NCBI RefSeq assembly: GCF_043641665.1
Contig: NC_092201.1
Span: 2,165,001 to 2,229,000 of the forward strand
Direction: 5' to 3'
Source: Enoplosus armatus
Taxonomy: Eukaryota; Chordata; Actinopteri; Centrarchiformes; Enoplosidae
Length of the DNA: 64,000 nucleotides
Of this stretch, positions 34,990 to 46,626 are shown one piece after another. Positions within the stretch are counted from its first letter, which is position 1, and each line of letters opens with the position of its first letter. The notes under the pieces are model-generated. The model did no database searches. It worked only from the letters and a program-made list of their open reading frames with translations, and was not told where the DNA came from. The position numbers and the translations under genes were made by a program.

Positions 34990-35161
34990 CGTTTGTAAGT
35001 GTGCGAGTGCACTTCACATTTTTTTTTGAGCCAGCCTTCACAGCTGCAGCTCCCCTCTGAGACACACAAACACCCACACAGAAATAAAGATGCAAACACA
35101 CTGAACTTCCTTATACAAAATAAACCAGAGCTTTCCTGAACGCCTCCCACAGGAAAGAAGG

Positions 35162-35163
<2 letters not shown>

Positions 35164-35194
<31 letters not shown>
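35164..35194. repeat. (GT)15 microsatellite
   Basis: 31 bp of perfect GT; same orientation as the array 175 bp upstream. Confidence 0.97.
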
Positions 35195-35197
<3 letters not shown>

Positions 35198-37847
35198 TAA
35201 GAAGTGTTTTCAAAACTAGTTTCTCAGAAAAATAAAGAAACTAGATATGAATATATATATACATTGGATAGAAAATAACAATTCGTTCATGTTTCTTAAT
35301 GGGCTTTATTTACGTGGGTCCAGTCATATTAGAAGGAAGGACTGCAACTAATGTTTATTTTTACTATCCAGTTAATGAATACTTTTTAATTAACCGTTTG
35401 TAAGTTGGACCCTGTGCATGAAAATGAACAAAATTAAATGAATGCATCAAAGTTGGAATATTCACCGCAGTGAAATAAATACTGAATTCTATCTGAACAT
35501 TACTTGGCTAATATTTTTCTCTTCAGACCTACAGTTGCAGAAGAAACATGCAATAACATCTCAACAACAACTCTCTCCTTAACAGGACATGGACCCCATA
35601 TTATCAACTAAACAATCTGAGACTAAAAACAACTGCTTGGGATTTTGTTTGTCATTAACGTATACAAATGTCTTGGTTAAAAGTCTTGGCATTCAGTCTG
35701 TTGGGGTTAACTGAGCTGTAAATGTAGATATAGCAGGGTGTTATCTGCATAGAAATGGATGTCAACATGTCTACAAATAATAAATAAAAATATACTGAAT
35801 CCTAAACACAATCCAAACTAAATATGAAGGATTAAAGTTCTTGTGTCATTCAGCAAGACTCAGTCTTTTCAAATACAGACATTATAGTATATATCAAGTC
35901 ATTCATGATATTTTAGTTTCTTAAGTTAAAGTATGAAGTAAATCGCAATTGTAAGTCTCTCTGATACAGGACTGTGACTAGGGCTGGGTTCCATTACCAA
36001 AATAATACTTAATACCTTTCTTTGTGTCTATACAAAACCCTATTTTTCATTGTACAAAGAAGCTAAAGTTAAATGTTGTCTAAACTCAAGGAGGAGAAAT
36101 AATAACTTTGTCCTTTAAATTGTAAATGTGTAGTAAATGTAAATGATTAAAATTACGGTTTAAATGAGGAACTATCTGATTTAAGAAGTAAGTAAACAAG
36201 ATTATAAATCTAGCCAGACTGCCATATTTTGTTCGCTACCAAAACAGTGTTGAGGTTTGATAAACAGGAGCTCCTCCATCTCAAAGTAAACCAGCCGAGT
36301 GGCGACTGTCCAGCTCAAATAGTTTACACTCACTGAAAGAAATAGCAGATATGATAACTTTGTTAAATATACACTGTATTATTAATAGCCAGCCTGGGGT
36401 TGTACTAAAGACTGTTTGTGATACGGCACAGTTTCATAAATGCTTTATTATTACAGCTGAACTACTTCCTGTATCAGTGGCATTATCAGACTTCCTGTAT
36501 GCTCTTTGTCACCCTGACAGCCTCCCATGTGTTTACACTCACACACAAACACACTGCAAAGCCTCACACTCGAGAAATAATGTGTGTTTGTGCGTTATAA
36601 GGCCAAATAATTAGGCAACAGCGCTGCAAGGCTATGTGTTGACACAGCAACTACAGTTTAATGAACTGGTTTTATGAGAATTTTATGTGACATAGCCGAT
36701 AGAAAGAAAAACAGGAGCCCTTTGTCTGAGTGGAGGAATTTATCAATAAAACAACATGTCGCACTAAGTGCCCCATGAGGCTGTAATACTCATTACACAA
36801 CAGAAAGCAGTAAAAGTTGTTGGATGGATGAAAAATAGCTATTAAAGTAATTGTTCTTAGATCTTCATCACTAGTGGGGGGGAATAAAACGACATAAAGT
36901 TTGGTCAGAGTTTGGTGCCAGAGGAAGGGCCATGTTGTTACCAAAATCAAAGGGGTTTATCCTCGGTGGCAATGACAGTGATTCCCAATGCCCGGAGAAG
37001 TCATAATTACATAACTTTGGCCGGTAAAAACCTTTAATTTGTCATGTTCTCTGTGTGTCTTCATCACTGTCTGTCAAGCACACAACAGGATACTGATTTT
37101 GAAATCAAGTAGATCATCATTAAACAGGTAATCAGTCCGTTATAACCCACGTAGCTACTCATATGTTCATATTACTGCTGTAACTAGCTAACATTAGTAA
37201 AAAAGTTTGAGAGAGCTTGAAAGTTTGTTTGGAGGAGGTAAAAGGCCTAACGTAGGTGTTGTAATATACAAACATTTGACTTTTATTATTTAGAAATTTG
37301 ATAACATTTAGCATATTAGCATGCTATATAAGGAATGAGAGTAAAGCTGAAGCTGGAAAGGAAACTTGGACCTGGTGTTGGTGCCATGATTCATCCTCTT
37401 TTTCCTAATCCTTAATTCCCTAATCCATTTTGAATAGTTATTAGTAATAATTTACCACCAAAACAAACCCAAAAATGAACCAAAATGAAAACAAGTTTCA
37501 ATAAATTGGGGGGCGTACAATGTAAACAATTTACAATGTAAACTCTTTGATTCCGGCTCAGGAATTTTGTCCACATTTCCAGTCTGCCTCTCGATTATAT
37601 ACCATAACATGAAGGCAAAAATGCCCAAAAATAAAGTTTCTATAAAATATATCGTTTAGAAGCAGTGTCTCCATTAGTATGTACTGGTGACACAAGCTCT
37701 GTCTCTCTAAAACTCTGAATCAACATCGGCCTCACACATCCAGCATCGGCCAGACAGTTAAAGGCAGATTATCTCCTGAAGGACAAGAAGACATCATTTG
37801 AAAAGATTAGAGAAGAGATGTAGAAAAGGCAAAGAGAGTAGAGGTGA
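35195..37847. other. Long AT-rich stretch without a recognised gene
   Basis: Loose remnants only: a family B-like start (GGACTGCAACTAATG at about 35339), an 'AGGGCTGGGTTCC' repeat start near 35983 and a short family C-like piece near 36950. 36660-36860 has no repeat and could be conserved, but this is a guess. Confidence 0.4.
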
Positions 37848-37938
37848 TCGAGTCTTCTTCCTCACCTGTTCAGTGTTCGGACCTGTTGAACTCTGGTGTC
37901 ATGAACCACCTCGCTCTCCTCTCCTACGCAAAACACAA
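37848..37938 (+). repeat. Dispersed repeat, copy 2 of a pair (partner at 22584)
   Basis: CACCTGTTCAGTGTTCGGAC, CTGTTGAACTCTGG, GTCATGAACCACCTCGCTCT and ACACAAAAC match copy 1 in order. Confidence 0.55.
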
Positions 37939-39953
37939 AACATTACATTTGTCATTTAGCCATTTGGCTACATTTGGCTTCATGAAGATTTGGAGATCAT
38001 TCATGCAAATAAAGAAATTCATTATACTTTGTGCAAACTTCCTCTTAACAGGGGACCTACAGCCATTTTCAAACTGTACAAAGAACTGACGCAAAACATA
38101 TAAACACAAACATGGCTGACAGTTTGAACATTAAAAAATATCACTGCTGTGTGAAATACTAGGTAATTTATTTTTTGAGCTTAAATGGGAGTTTCATAAG
38201 AATCCTCCTGTGGGGTTTTGTAGGCGTTTCATCAGCCTTGGCAGTCAATTAGATTTAAAACATGTAAATTGACAAAATTGAAGCCATGAGGTACAAACTG
38301 CCTTTCGAGGGAAGGTTAATTATGCAGAGAAGCAGCTAAAAACTGAGGAGGCAGGAACAGCGAGGAAGACAACTTCAGGAGACAACGCCCACTCACCGTC
38401 TCTGCTAAAAGAGTACTTGACAAAGTAGGACGCGCACACACACTTTCACACACATACATGCTAATTACACTTCATGGAGGCAACGCTCCAAGTTTTTCTA
38501 TGACTCAGCCTAATCAGACGTTAGTGGTCCATGTAATGTGGACCAACCTCATCAACCACCTACACTACCAATCACCCATGAGTCAGAACACTTGACTCTG
38601 CACTCTGGCAGGATGATCAACCTCAGATTGACACACTACTTCACAGTTACCATTGATTAAACTCCTTTCATGGCGTTCAGACGTTCTGACCCAAGTCCTT
38701 CCCCATGTAGGACCAAAGGATACCGTAATCCTGGATCAAAGGTGTGTGTGTGACCTTGTGGGCTCACCAATGTCTACCAATTGTTGTCAATATTTACCAA
38801 TAAATACGCTCTTCACAACCACAACACAATCAACAAACTCCACAAAGCTGCATTTCTATTTATTCCTTTTACATTTGTTCGTTCACCTCTCAGACGTTAC
38901 GAGAACATTTCGCTCCTCTTACAAAGTCGAGTCTCTTGTTAAGAGGAAAGAAGGGATAGTTGGATGGATTTTAACATGTTCACTCCGTAATTAACTGGAT
39001 ATTATGCATACATCCCGCCATCTGCCGATCGATCCTGCATCTATCCAGCGGTAAATACAACCTTCTGTAGCGCTGCAGCACAGAATGTCCTTGGGACTTA
39101 AATAAACCCTCCAGCATTCAAGAGCAGTGGTGGTTCACGTTTCTATACCTCATTAGCCTGAAATTCCATTAGTGAAGTAACAAGAAGTGTTTGTGCTCAA
39201 TATTGAGGCTGTTTATACGTTTTCATGTATTTCCCCGAAGAGTCCAGGAGACCCAGCATGGGAAAGATTTGAGTTTTTCATTTAGAAATGAATCACAGAA
39301 CAATTCAGCCACGAGCAGATAAAAGCTGTGACAGTAGTTTCTTTCCTGAATTAAATGGTATATAACGGAGGACAGGATGATGAGATCTCTGCAGTCCTGA
39401 CTTCATGTACTGGACCATGAACTTTGTCTGCTCCACTTCTCCGACGGCCCGAAGGAAATTGTTCCAAAGCTTTGTAACCCCAGACCCCTGCACACTTTTA
39501 GTACAGATTTAAGGATTTTATGACGCTAAAGCAGCAAAATAGCATTTTACTTCAAGTGCTAGCATGTTTCTTGTGCTCTTCAGGTTTTATTTGAAGCTTA
39601 ATAAAACCAGAATATCAATGTTTGTCATCACAGATAGATTTTTACCCTCCTCACATGAAGAAATACCAACCACAAGCTATTATGTATTCACCACTTCAGA
39701 TGTGGTATATACTGATATTCTATCCCATGATGATTAATTATTTTTCTGGTCAGGGAGTGTTGACACATCCATTTTTGTTTCCTTAAGAATGATTAATAAG
39801 ATTAAAATCTCCGCACTTCCAGATCAAATTTAAAAAACGTCTTTCCTAAAATCCTAGTAGTTTTTAGACCTTGACGTTTAGAAAACAAAAATGAAGACAT
39901 CTTTAGACTTCCTTAAACTTTCCTCCAGTAGCTGAAGTTCTCACCCGGCCGCA
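37939..39953. other. Non-coding; candidate conserved stretch 38170-38345
   Basis: 38170-38345 lacks simple or dispersed repeats and holds ATTA-type cores (GTCAATTAGATTTAAAACAT, AGGTTAATTATGCAGAG), a composition typical of conserved non-coding elements. Unverified. The rest shows nothing. Confidence 0.25.
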
Positions 39954-39958
39954 GTGAT

Positions 39959-40118
39959 GTGTACTCAGGGTGTATTCAGTGAACCGACCGTGACTGTTGG
40001 GCGAGGTCAGAGGTGCAACAGCCCTGTTTATTTAAACCAGAGGAGTTCAGTGAAACGATGCTTTGCAGCTCCGCCTTACTCTTCACAGTCAGAACCAATC
40101 AGCTTGTGGCTGGAAATC
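39959..40118 (+). repeat. Duplicated segment, copy 1 (partner at 40704)
   Basis: Shares GTGTACTCAGGGTGT, GGGCGNGGTCAG, AACCAGANGAG followed by CAGTGAAA, and the GGCTGGAAATC end, in order and spacing, with 40704-40870. Confidence 0.55.
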
Positions 40119-40656
40119 AAGGTCGAGCCTGTCAAAGTCAATCATCTTTGTTGTCTACTCTTGCAAGAATCTCATGAGTTTAAAGCCCTTGAATAGTTGG
40201 CCTACGGTGCTGCAAAAACACCTCAAATGTTCAGAATCAAATCTGAAGTCGCCCTCTGAACTACTTCCCACAGCTCACATTTTTTCACTGATTAAAATAC
40301 AGTAGCAGCCATCGAAAACTGATTGAAGGATCTGATCCTCCCATCACGTCTGTACATATTCACTGACCCAGTGCGCCTGAAATCAGCTGTTATTATCTTT
40401 GACGCGTTCGACGAGTGTCTGGTGTTGTGTGATGGTTGGAAAAACAACTGAGCCAATTAGGCCGGACTGAGGTCGATGCTCCTAGCGTCTGCTACCAGAG
40501 GTTTCCTGTAGACCCTACCAATACATCACTGGCTACTGATTGGTTAGGCTAAATTTCGTGATGTGATGATTGTGTAATTATTAGGCTGCACTTTTCCTAA
40601 ACCTCAAGATATCGACTTCCTTAAAGAGCCGCTTCACGCCAGTTGGAGATGCTATT

Positions 40657-40671
40657 GTCGCCCTCCGGTGG
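40657..40671 (-). promoter_or_regulatory. Weak CTCF-like motif
   Basis: The minus strand reads CCACCGGAGGGCGAC; core match 12 of 14. Confidence 0.25.
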
Positions 40672-40703
40672 TTGAATTTCTACATTGCTGCAGTGACATA
40701 CAA

Positions 40704-40870
40704 GTGTACTCAGGGTGTGGCTAGTACTCTATGACATCAGTGTTGTGGGCGTGGTCAGCGTTGAGACTTTCAACCAGATGAGGCCAGTGAAATGGACACT
40801 TTCCAGCTCGGCGTTACGTTACTATGGAAGGACGCTCTGGTATTCAGAAAAGCCCTGATGGCTGGAAATC
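40704..40870 (+). repeat. Duplicated segment, copy 2 (partner at 39959)
   Basis: Direct repeat of the segment 745 bp upstream, diverged but with the same motif order and overall length (167 versus 160 bp). Confidence 0.55.
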
Positions 40871-41111
40871 CAATAAAAGAAGGAGTTAACAGCTGCATTC
40901 TTGGAATCCCCCTCCCCTGTATTATTGATGCCTGTATCAAATGACTGCTGAGAAGAGACGCATGAGAGTGTTAAGAAATGGGAGTGAAGTAAACATATGG
41001 AACACCAGAGAAGAAACATAACACCCTGGAAGAAAAAGAAAACAGGAGGAGGATGAAGAGAAAGAGATTTAGCTTCATCATGTGGTGCAAACTGAAACCT
41101 GCATATACTGT

Positions 41112-41113
<2 letters not shown>
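40871..41113. other. Short purine-rich stretch
   Basis: GGAGGAGGATGAAGAGAAAG-type sequence at about 41045-41070; nothing else. Confidence 0.5.

Positions 41114-41145
<32 letters not shown>
41114..41145. repeat. (AC)16 microsatellite
   Basis: 32 bp of perfect AC. Confidence 0.97.
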
Positions 41146-41147
<2 letters not shown>

Positions 41148-41280
41148 CTGCTGTATGACAGATGGCGAACGAGCGTTGAATGCTATGATGTGATTTGCAG
41201 GTTGATGTGTTTTTGCTGGCGGAGTATTTCATGATAGTTTATTACACTTTGAGTCTTTTAAATCAACGAAAACACACACA

Positions 41281-41302
41281 GACACACACACACACACACA
41301 CA
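41281..41302. repeat. (AC)11 microsatellite
   Basis: 22 bp of AC, preceded by a shorter ACACACAC run at 41271. Confidence 0.95.
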
Positions 41303-43141
41303 GGGAGAGGAGCCTTGTAAATCAGTTGTGCTGGCTGCTTCTTATCTGAGAAATGCCAGCTATGAGAGCAGGGCGGTACAGCGAGCTGAAGGCTGTGCAG
41401 CTGAGCTTTCTCTGCCTTTAATGATTCGCGTGGCGTCGCTGCCTCGCTGAACAGCGAGGAGGAGGCGAGCGGCTGCCAGGTTGAGGTAAGAACAGCATCA
41501 CAATGTGCAAGTAATGATGAAACATTATGAAACGACACTGTATGCTTAACTAATGTTTCAACACGGATCACGCCGTTACATAATCGGCTGAGTCGGCACT
41601 AAACTGGTTAGACTGGTTCTAAAATTAACACCAGCGCCAGTGTGAAGTCCAACACGGATGACGACGGATGCTAAACCGTCTCTGTGTTAAACACGACTCT
41701 GTTTTTGATTTATTCTAATGCAACGTTGATCTGACTCCGCTCAAGGATGCATGGTCAGTTGCTTTCCAATGCCAGGCCACAAATTTCACGTTTTTTCCAA
41801 TGAGGTTTGGTTTGGTTCAACTCGATGTACATTTTGCCGGAGACAGACGTCCCCGCGAGTACACTGAACAATAGCTGACAGTTTTCCACTCGAATGTCAG
41901 CATGAACTCATGAACTCATGAATTTCTTGGTCTTTGCTTCTGAATTTGTAAGTTTTGCCAGATTTCTGCACCTAAAAAGAACAAATGTAATGCAAGAAAT
42001 ACAGTATATAATGTAGTTATAGAACCACGTTTTATTTTATGGTGCTAAAATGATATGATATATACTGGAAGTCTTGGAACCCAACAATACAAAATGATGT
42101 TTTTTCAACACAATTCTTCGCTGACAGTGAATGTTTTTTATTAGTTATTATTATTTATCAAACAAAATGAGACAGAATTCTCAAGTAAAATACAGAATAA
42201 AATGAACACAATTTGGTTTAAAATCAGACAATATCTGATCAAAGTAGAAGAGATCAGATGCTTCTGATCAAGCACACCTTTTTGTATTTGACTATTTTGA
42301 AAACGTAGTTCTATGTACTTGAAAACTAAACCACAAAGTATTTACATGTAAACTATTGTGAACAGTGCGACCATCCTCTGAAGACAGTCTATGTCCCCGT
42401 CTATGTTTGGAGTATTGACCACCTGAAGGCTTGCAAAGTTAGGTTGCTGCTCTCCTCTGTTTTATATTAAAGATGTTAACGTGGCCTCTGGGAAAATGTG
42501 ACAGGCCTTTTCCAATATTTTCTTACGTTGACAGATTATAAAAACAACTGTTAGCTGCAGCCCTGGTCCCAATGCAGAACACCCACAGACACGTCTCAAA
42601 ACTCCCGCAGCACCATCCACTGCTCCACCTTTAATCTGTATGTGTCCACTTCTTCCATGTTGGCCGATCGCCTCCTCACACCTGCAAAGCTCCGCAGGCA
42701 GCATCGTATTCAGTGACGTACTGCAGATGTTTTGTAATTGATGCTTAAAAGTTAATTCTTTAAAACACAGACACAAACTATCAGGTATTAAAATTAAAGA
42801 GCAACTTTATTATTCGTCTCTTTTGTTTTCTGCTCGCTGCATCACCTTATCTTAAAACACATTATGCAGAAATGTGACAGTTGCTGAGACACTCCGAGGT
42901 TGTAATAATCACAGTTTTTGAACGGAGGATTAATTAACGACGGTGGTAATTTCTTTTTTCTTTAAGCCAAACATTTTGAGGTTTTTGGAATTAAAAAGAC
43001 TTTTTCTCATCAATCTTAAAACTCTCTTCCTCCCGTCGCCTATCTGGTTCACGCTCTGTTTTTTCTCCCTGAATCTCTCCTTCACAGCCTCAGTGTTACC
43101 GCTCAAACTGTGTGGTTAATCCACTGTGGCATGGTAAAGGC

Positions 43142-43143
<2 letters not shown>
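41303..43143. other. Stretch with nothing recognised
   Basis: About 1.8 kb of ordinary AT-rich sequence. The frame at 42462-42776 has no domain I recognise. Confidence 0.5.

Positions 43144-43175
<32 letters not shown>
43144..43175. repeat. (CA)16 microsatellite
   Basis: First of four CA arrays in 510 bp, all in the same orientation. Confidence 0.97.
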
Positions 43176-43178
<3 letters not shown>

Positions 43179-43275
43179 CTGTGCCTGTAGTGGAAGCCTT
43201 GCAGACATGGGATTTCCTTTCACATCCAATTGAGACCAAAGAAACTTGGTGAGAAGAGCATGAAAAAGATAAGCT

Positions 43276-43279
<4 letters not shown>

Positions 43280-43312
<33 letters not shown>
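43280..43312. repeat. (AC)16 microsatellite
   Basis: 33 bp of perfect AC; second of the four-array cluster. Confidence 0.97.
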
Positions 43313-43316
<4 letters not shown>

Positions 43317-43443
43317 TCTGTGTAAATATCAAACCAGCATCGCACACATACATCAATAGCCTAAACACAATGTTAACCTGATATAACATGCAGCTTATAA
43401 ACCCCCCAAAGAGACATCAACTGTACACAAAAAGGACCACCCT

Positions 43444-43444
<1 letters not shown>

Positions 43445-43483
<39 letters not shown>
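43445..43483. repeat. (CA)19 microsatellite
   Basis: 39 bp of perfect CA, followed by a short TTC run; third of the cluster. Confidence 0.97.
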
Positions 43484-43486
<3 letters not shown>

Positions 43487-43621
43487 TCTTCTTCTGTAGG
43501 AGTATGCAGACAGGAATTTGTTGGGACGTAATTACAATGTGGAGTCTGAACAGCATCCGATTAAGATCCAGAGGTTTTATGGCAGGCCTTTGAAGAGCTC
43601 CGAGAGCAGCAGCTCAACCAG

Positions 43622-43625
<4 letters not shown>

Positions 43626-43653
<28 letters not shown>
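43626..43653. repeat. (CA)14 microsatellite
   Basis: 28 bp of perfect CA; last of the cluster. The next CA/TG array is 11.3 kb away. Confidence 0.97.
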
Positions 43654-45942
43654 GCAGCTTTCCAATGCAAAAGCGTGATTTCATTCGGAAGCCGTTTCAT
43701 ATACTGAAACATTAGCGACAATCAGAGTCTGATCCTCAAACCTACTTTCTTCACTGATCAGTTATTATCTGAAGACGCGTGACAGCTGTGTGGCCGTAAC
43801 GTGCTGTAGCTGGCGTTTTTTTCATTATGATCTTTGAGATAGAAGATAGCGGGGAGCGAAGGGAAATATGGAAGACAAATGATATGCAACACAGATCGTA
43901 TCAGGGCCCAGTATATGTGTATATGTGACCACATGGACTGTGCGAGAGGCCACCAGCACGCATCTGACGCTGTGACGAACACAAAGCTCTGAAAGGAAAC
44001 TCAAAGCTGCACTAACCAATATTTTTACATAAACAATGGACTTTACGGAGAGTTTTAGCGTCTTTCAGCTCATTGTTTTGGTTTTCCCGCACGCAAATTG
44101 ACTGTTTTGGCCCTGAGATCTTGATATTTTTAGCTAGCGTTGGCTAAACTCAACATTAATTGGTTTCCCATCTGCTAAAACGGCAAGAATGAAGGCTTGT
44201 CACTACTCTGGGTTCTTTTAGGGACAACTAATCAGTAAATCACCATAATAACGCTGTATTATCCATCATAAACACGATGTGTTCAGTCATAAATATATAT
44301 ATTAGAGTGGCCTCCTTCCTGCATGTTGACACATGAGGAGTGCAGGAAGATTACTGGCGCCGTGTTGAGGAATATACTCCACCCTCACACATCAGGCATC
44401 ATGTTCACATGCAGACAGAGATGAGTGTGTGGGCAGGAAGACAAATGTAATTACTCCAGTTCGAAACTTTCCAGAAGGTGCTATTGATCTATTTATTTTT
44501 TAATAAAAGGCGCTGAAAATGTCTGACAGGTTTATGCTTAAAGAGGCAGAAGGAAAAATACAAATGTAGAAATGAAGCTTCTCTCAGTGTTAAATCCAAC
44601 ATGGCTTCCACCAAACATTACTTGTGTTGTCCACCTCTGATACGATGGATACGACCCAGTTTGACGGATTACAGTAATTTAGTTATCAATTAGTTATTAA
44701 TACTACCCTGGTTCTCTGTGAGGGGAAACTTCAATGAACTGTTTCTAGTCGTTTCAACTAGAGTTTATGAGCTAAAATGTGTTTTATTTGTGGTTTCTGA
44801 AGCAGTAGAAACTCCAAGTACTTGGAACAATCGTATTTTTTCCAAGAGCTCCATCTCACATTATATCGACCAGAGCTATCAAATTAACACTCAAATGCCA
44901 GAGCCAGGACCTATGAGAAGCACACTACGTATCAGATATGTTATTGATGTTCATACTGGAAGTGAGTGACTAATAAACAGTGTTGTTTTCCACAGAGGCT
45001 TTGTGCTGACCGTCTGCAGTGAGTCAAGACAAACAATTCGTCTCTTCAGGAGAAAATAAAAGCAGCGGCTGAATTCTGATCTACTCTGACTCTCTTCATA
45101 AATAATGCATTTTAGTTGACTAGTCTGTTAGGAAGCACATTTTTTTGCAAATGTGTATTTTTGGTGACTTGCTGACAAACATAGAAAACTGGTTTAAAAA
45201 GGTACAATTGTAAGTCTTTGTTCTGTTATTAATTCTTTATTTTTGACTACTTCTGTTCCACCAAATGAACAACATCTATCCTGCTGCTTCAGAGAAAGCA
45301 CAGCTGATATAAACAATCCACAGTCGGTCAGGAAAAGTCATGTTTTAAACCCCTTAAATCACCTTTAATAAAAGATAAATAATGACTAGAAATGTCCGGT
45401 ATGCTGTGCTTTAGCTTTGTACGTTTGTAAGCCACAGTTTAGAAAAAAAACTCTAAATACCACAACATTGATCAACAGCCGCCTGTGACCATGAGGACTA
45501 ATTTACCATTCAGAGGAGATTCACCCCGAGGTGAACTTGAAGGAAGTAGAGAAATGTCAGCTGACAGAGAGGACTTTCATCTTTCAACCCTTTTTTTCTG
45601 TTCTTATCGTTGAGACTCGACACACAAATCAGGAAAATCCAAACAGAAAACAATATTTTGGGTAGATCTGCCCTCTCTGAAGTTGGGTTTTCGTGTCGTC
45701 GCTCAACATTTAATCTTACCGACATTAATACGTGTTGTGCTCCGACCTTAATGTGTTCTTGAGGTTTTGCAGTGGATTTACAAGGTTTTCTGATTTCAGT
45801 AAGCAGAGCTTGACACAATCACAAGACCCGTCATGGACACTCAGAGACCAGTTCCAGCAGTCTAAACCCGATTCACTCGATTTTCCATTGCTTTAAGCAC
45901 TCGTGCAATGAGTAGAAGTATACGAGGCATTTTAAATGCCAT
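43654..45942. other. Long stretch without a recognised gene
   Basis: 44000-44170 (GAGAGTTTTAGCGTCTTTCA, GTTTTGGTTTTCCCGC, GCTAGCGTTGGCTAAACTC) resembles a dispersed fish repeat I recall. Elsewhere nothing is seen. Confidence 0.4.
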
Positions 45943-46420
45943 GCTAGCAGCTCTGCGAGGCTTTACGGAGACACAGCAGCGCAAGTTAAATGTTATTGTC
46001 AGCATGCTAACCTACAACTAAATGGTGATATTTAGCAGGTTTAATGTTCAAGGTCTTAAGGCCGGTCCACGACTGTCGCATCCTTGTTGCCGCGATCAGG
46101 ATCTGCTCAAATCAGGTTCGAACAGACCCCAGAGCCCAATGCTGTGTATCGTTAGCGTCGACTGTGTATTGTTTTCTTTTGTTTTTTACTTTTTGTTGTT
46201 GTTCAGTCAAATACAATAAACAAAAGAGATCCCCATCTTGCTGTCGGTAGGTCGCCAGTTTCTTCCCTGATTGTAGCACGTCTGTACGATCAAAGCTTTT
46301 GTTTAGCGTGTTAGCATGCTAACATGGGCTAATTAGCGCTACACATCCTCTCGGGAACATCAATTTCACGACAATCCATCCAGTAACGTTGTCACCGCTA
46401 GAGCTACACTGATAGTGTGG
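45943..46420 (+). repeat. Dispersed repeat family C copy split by about 235 bp
   Basis: 45943-46060 has GCCATGCTAGCAGCTCTGCG to GCAGGTTTAATGTTC. The family continues only at about 46300 (TTTAGCGTGTTAGCATGCTA, GGGCTAATTAGCGCTAC, ACAATCCATCCAGTAACG). The intervening 46062-46296 has no similarity to other copies, suggesting a nested insertion. No terminal repeats or target-site duplication could be defined. Confidence 0.5.
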
Positions 46421-46594
46421 CTAAAAATTAAAAAGATAAAAACAGAAAAATAAACAGAAGGAAGGTCAAGGTGGACACTAAAGAACATTTAAGGTTCAGC
46501 ATAAGGCTGAAAGCTTTTAAAGTCGTATCCTCTGGAGGTTTATTTTAGCTAAAAGCTGCTTCTTTATGTTTAATATCATTATAAAAGAGTATAC

Positions 46595-46626
46595 ATATAT
46601 ATATATATATTTATATATATATATAT
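46595..46626. repeat. (AT)n microsatellite with one interruption
   Basis: 32 bp of AT/TA broken by TT near 46611. Confidence 0.95.
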
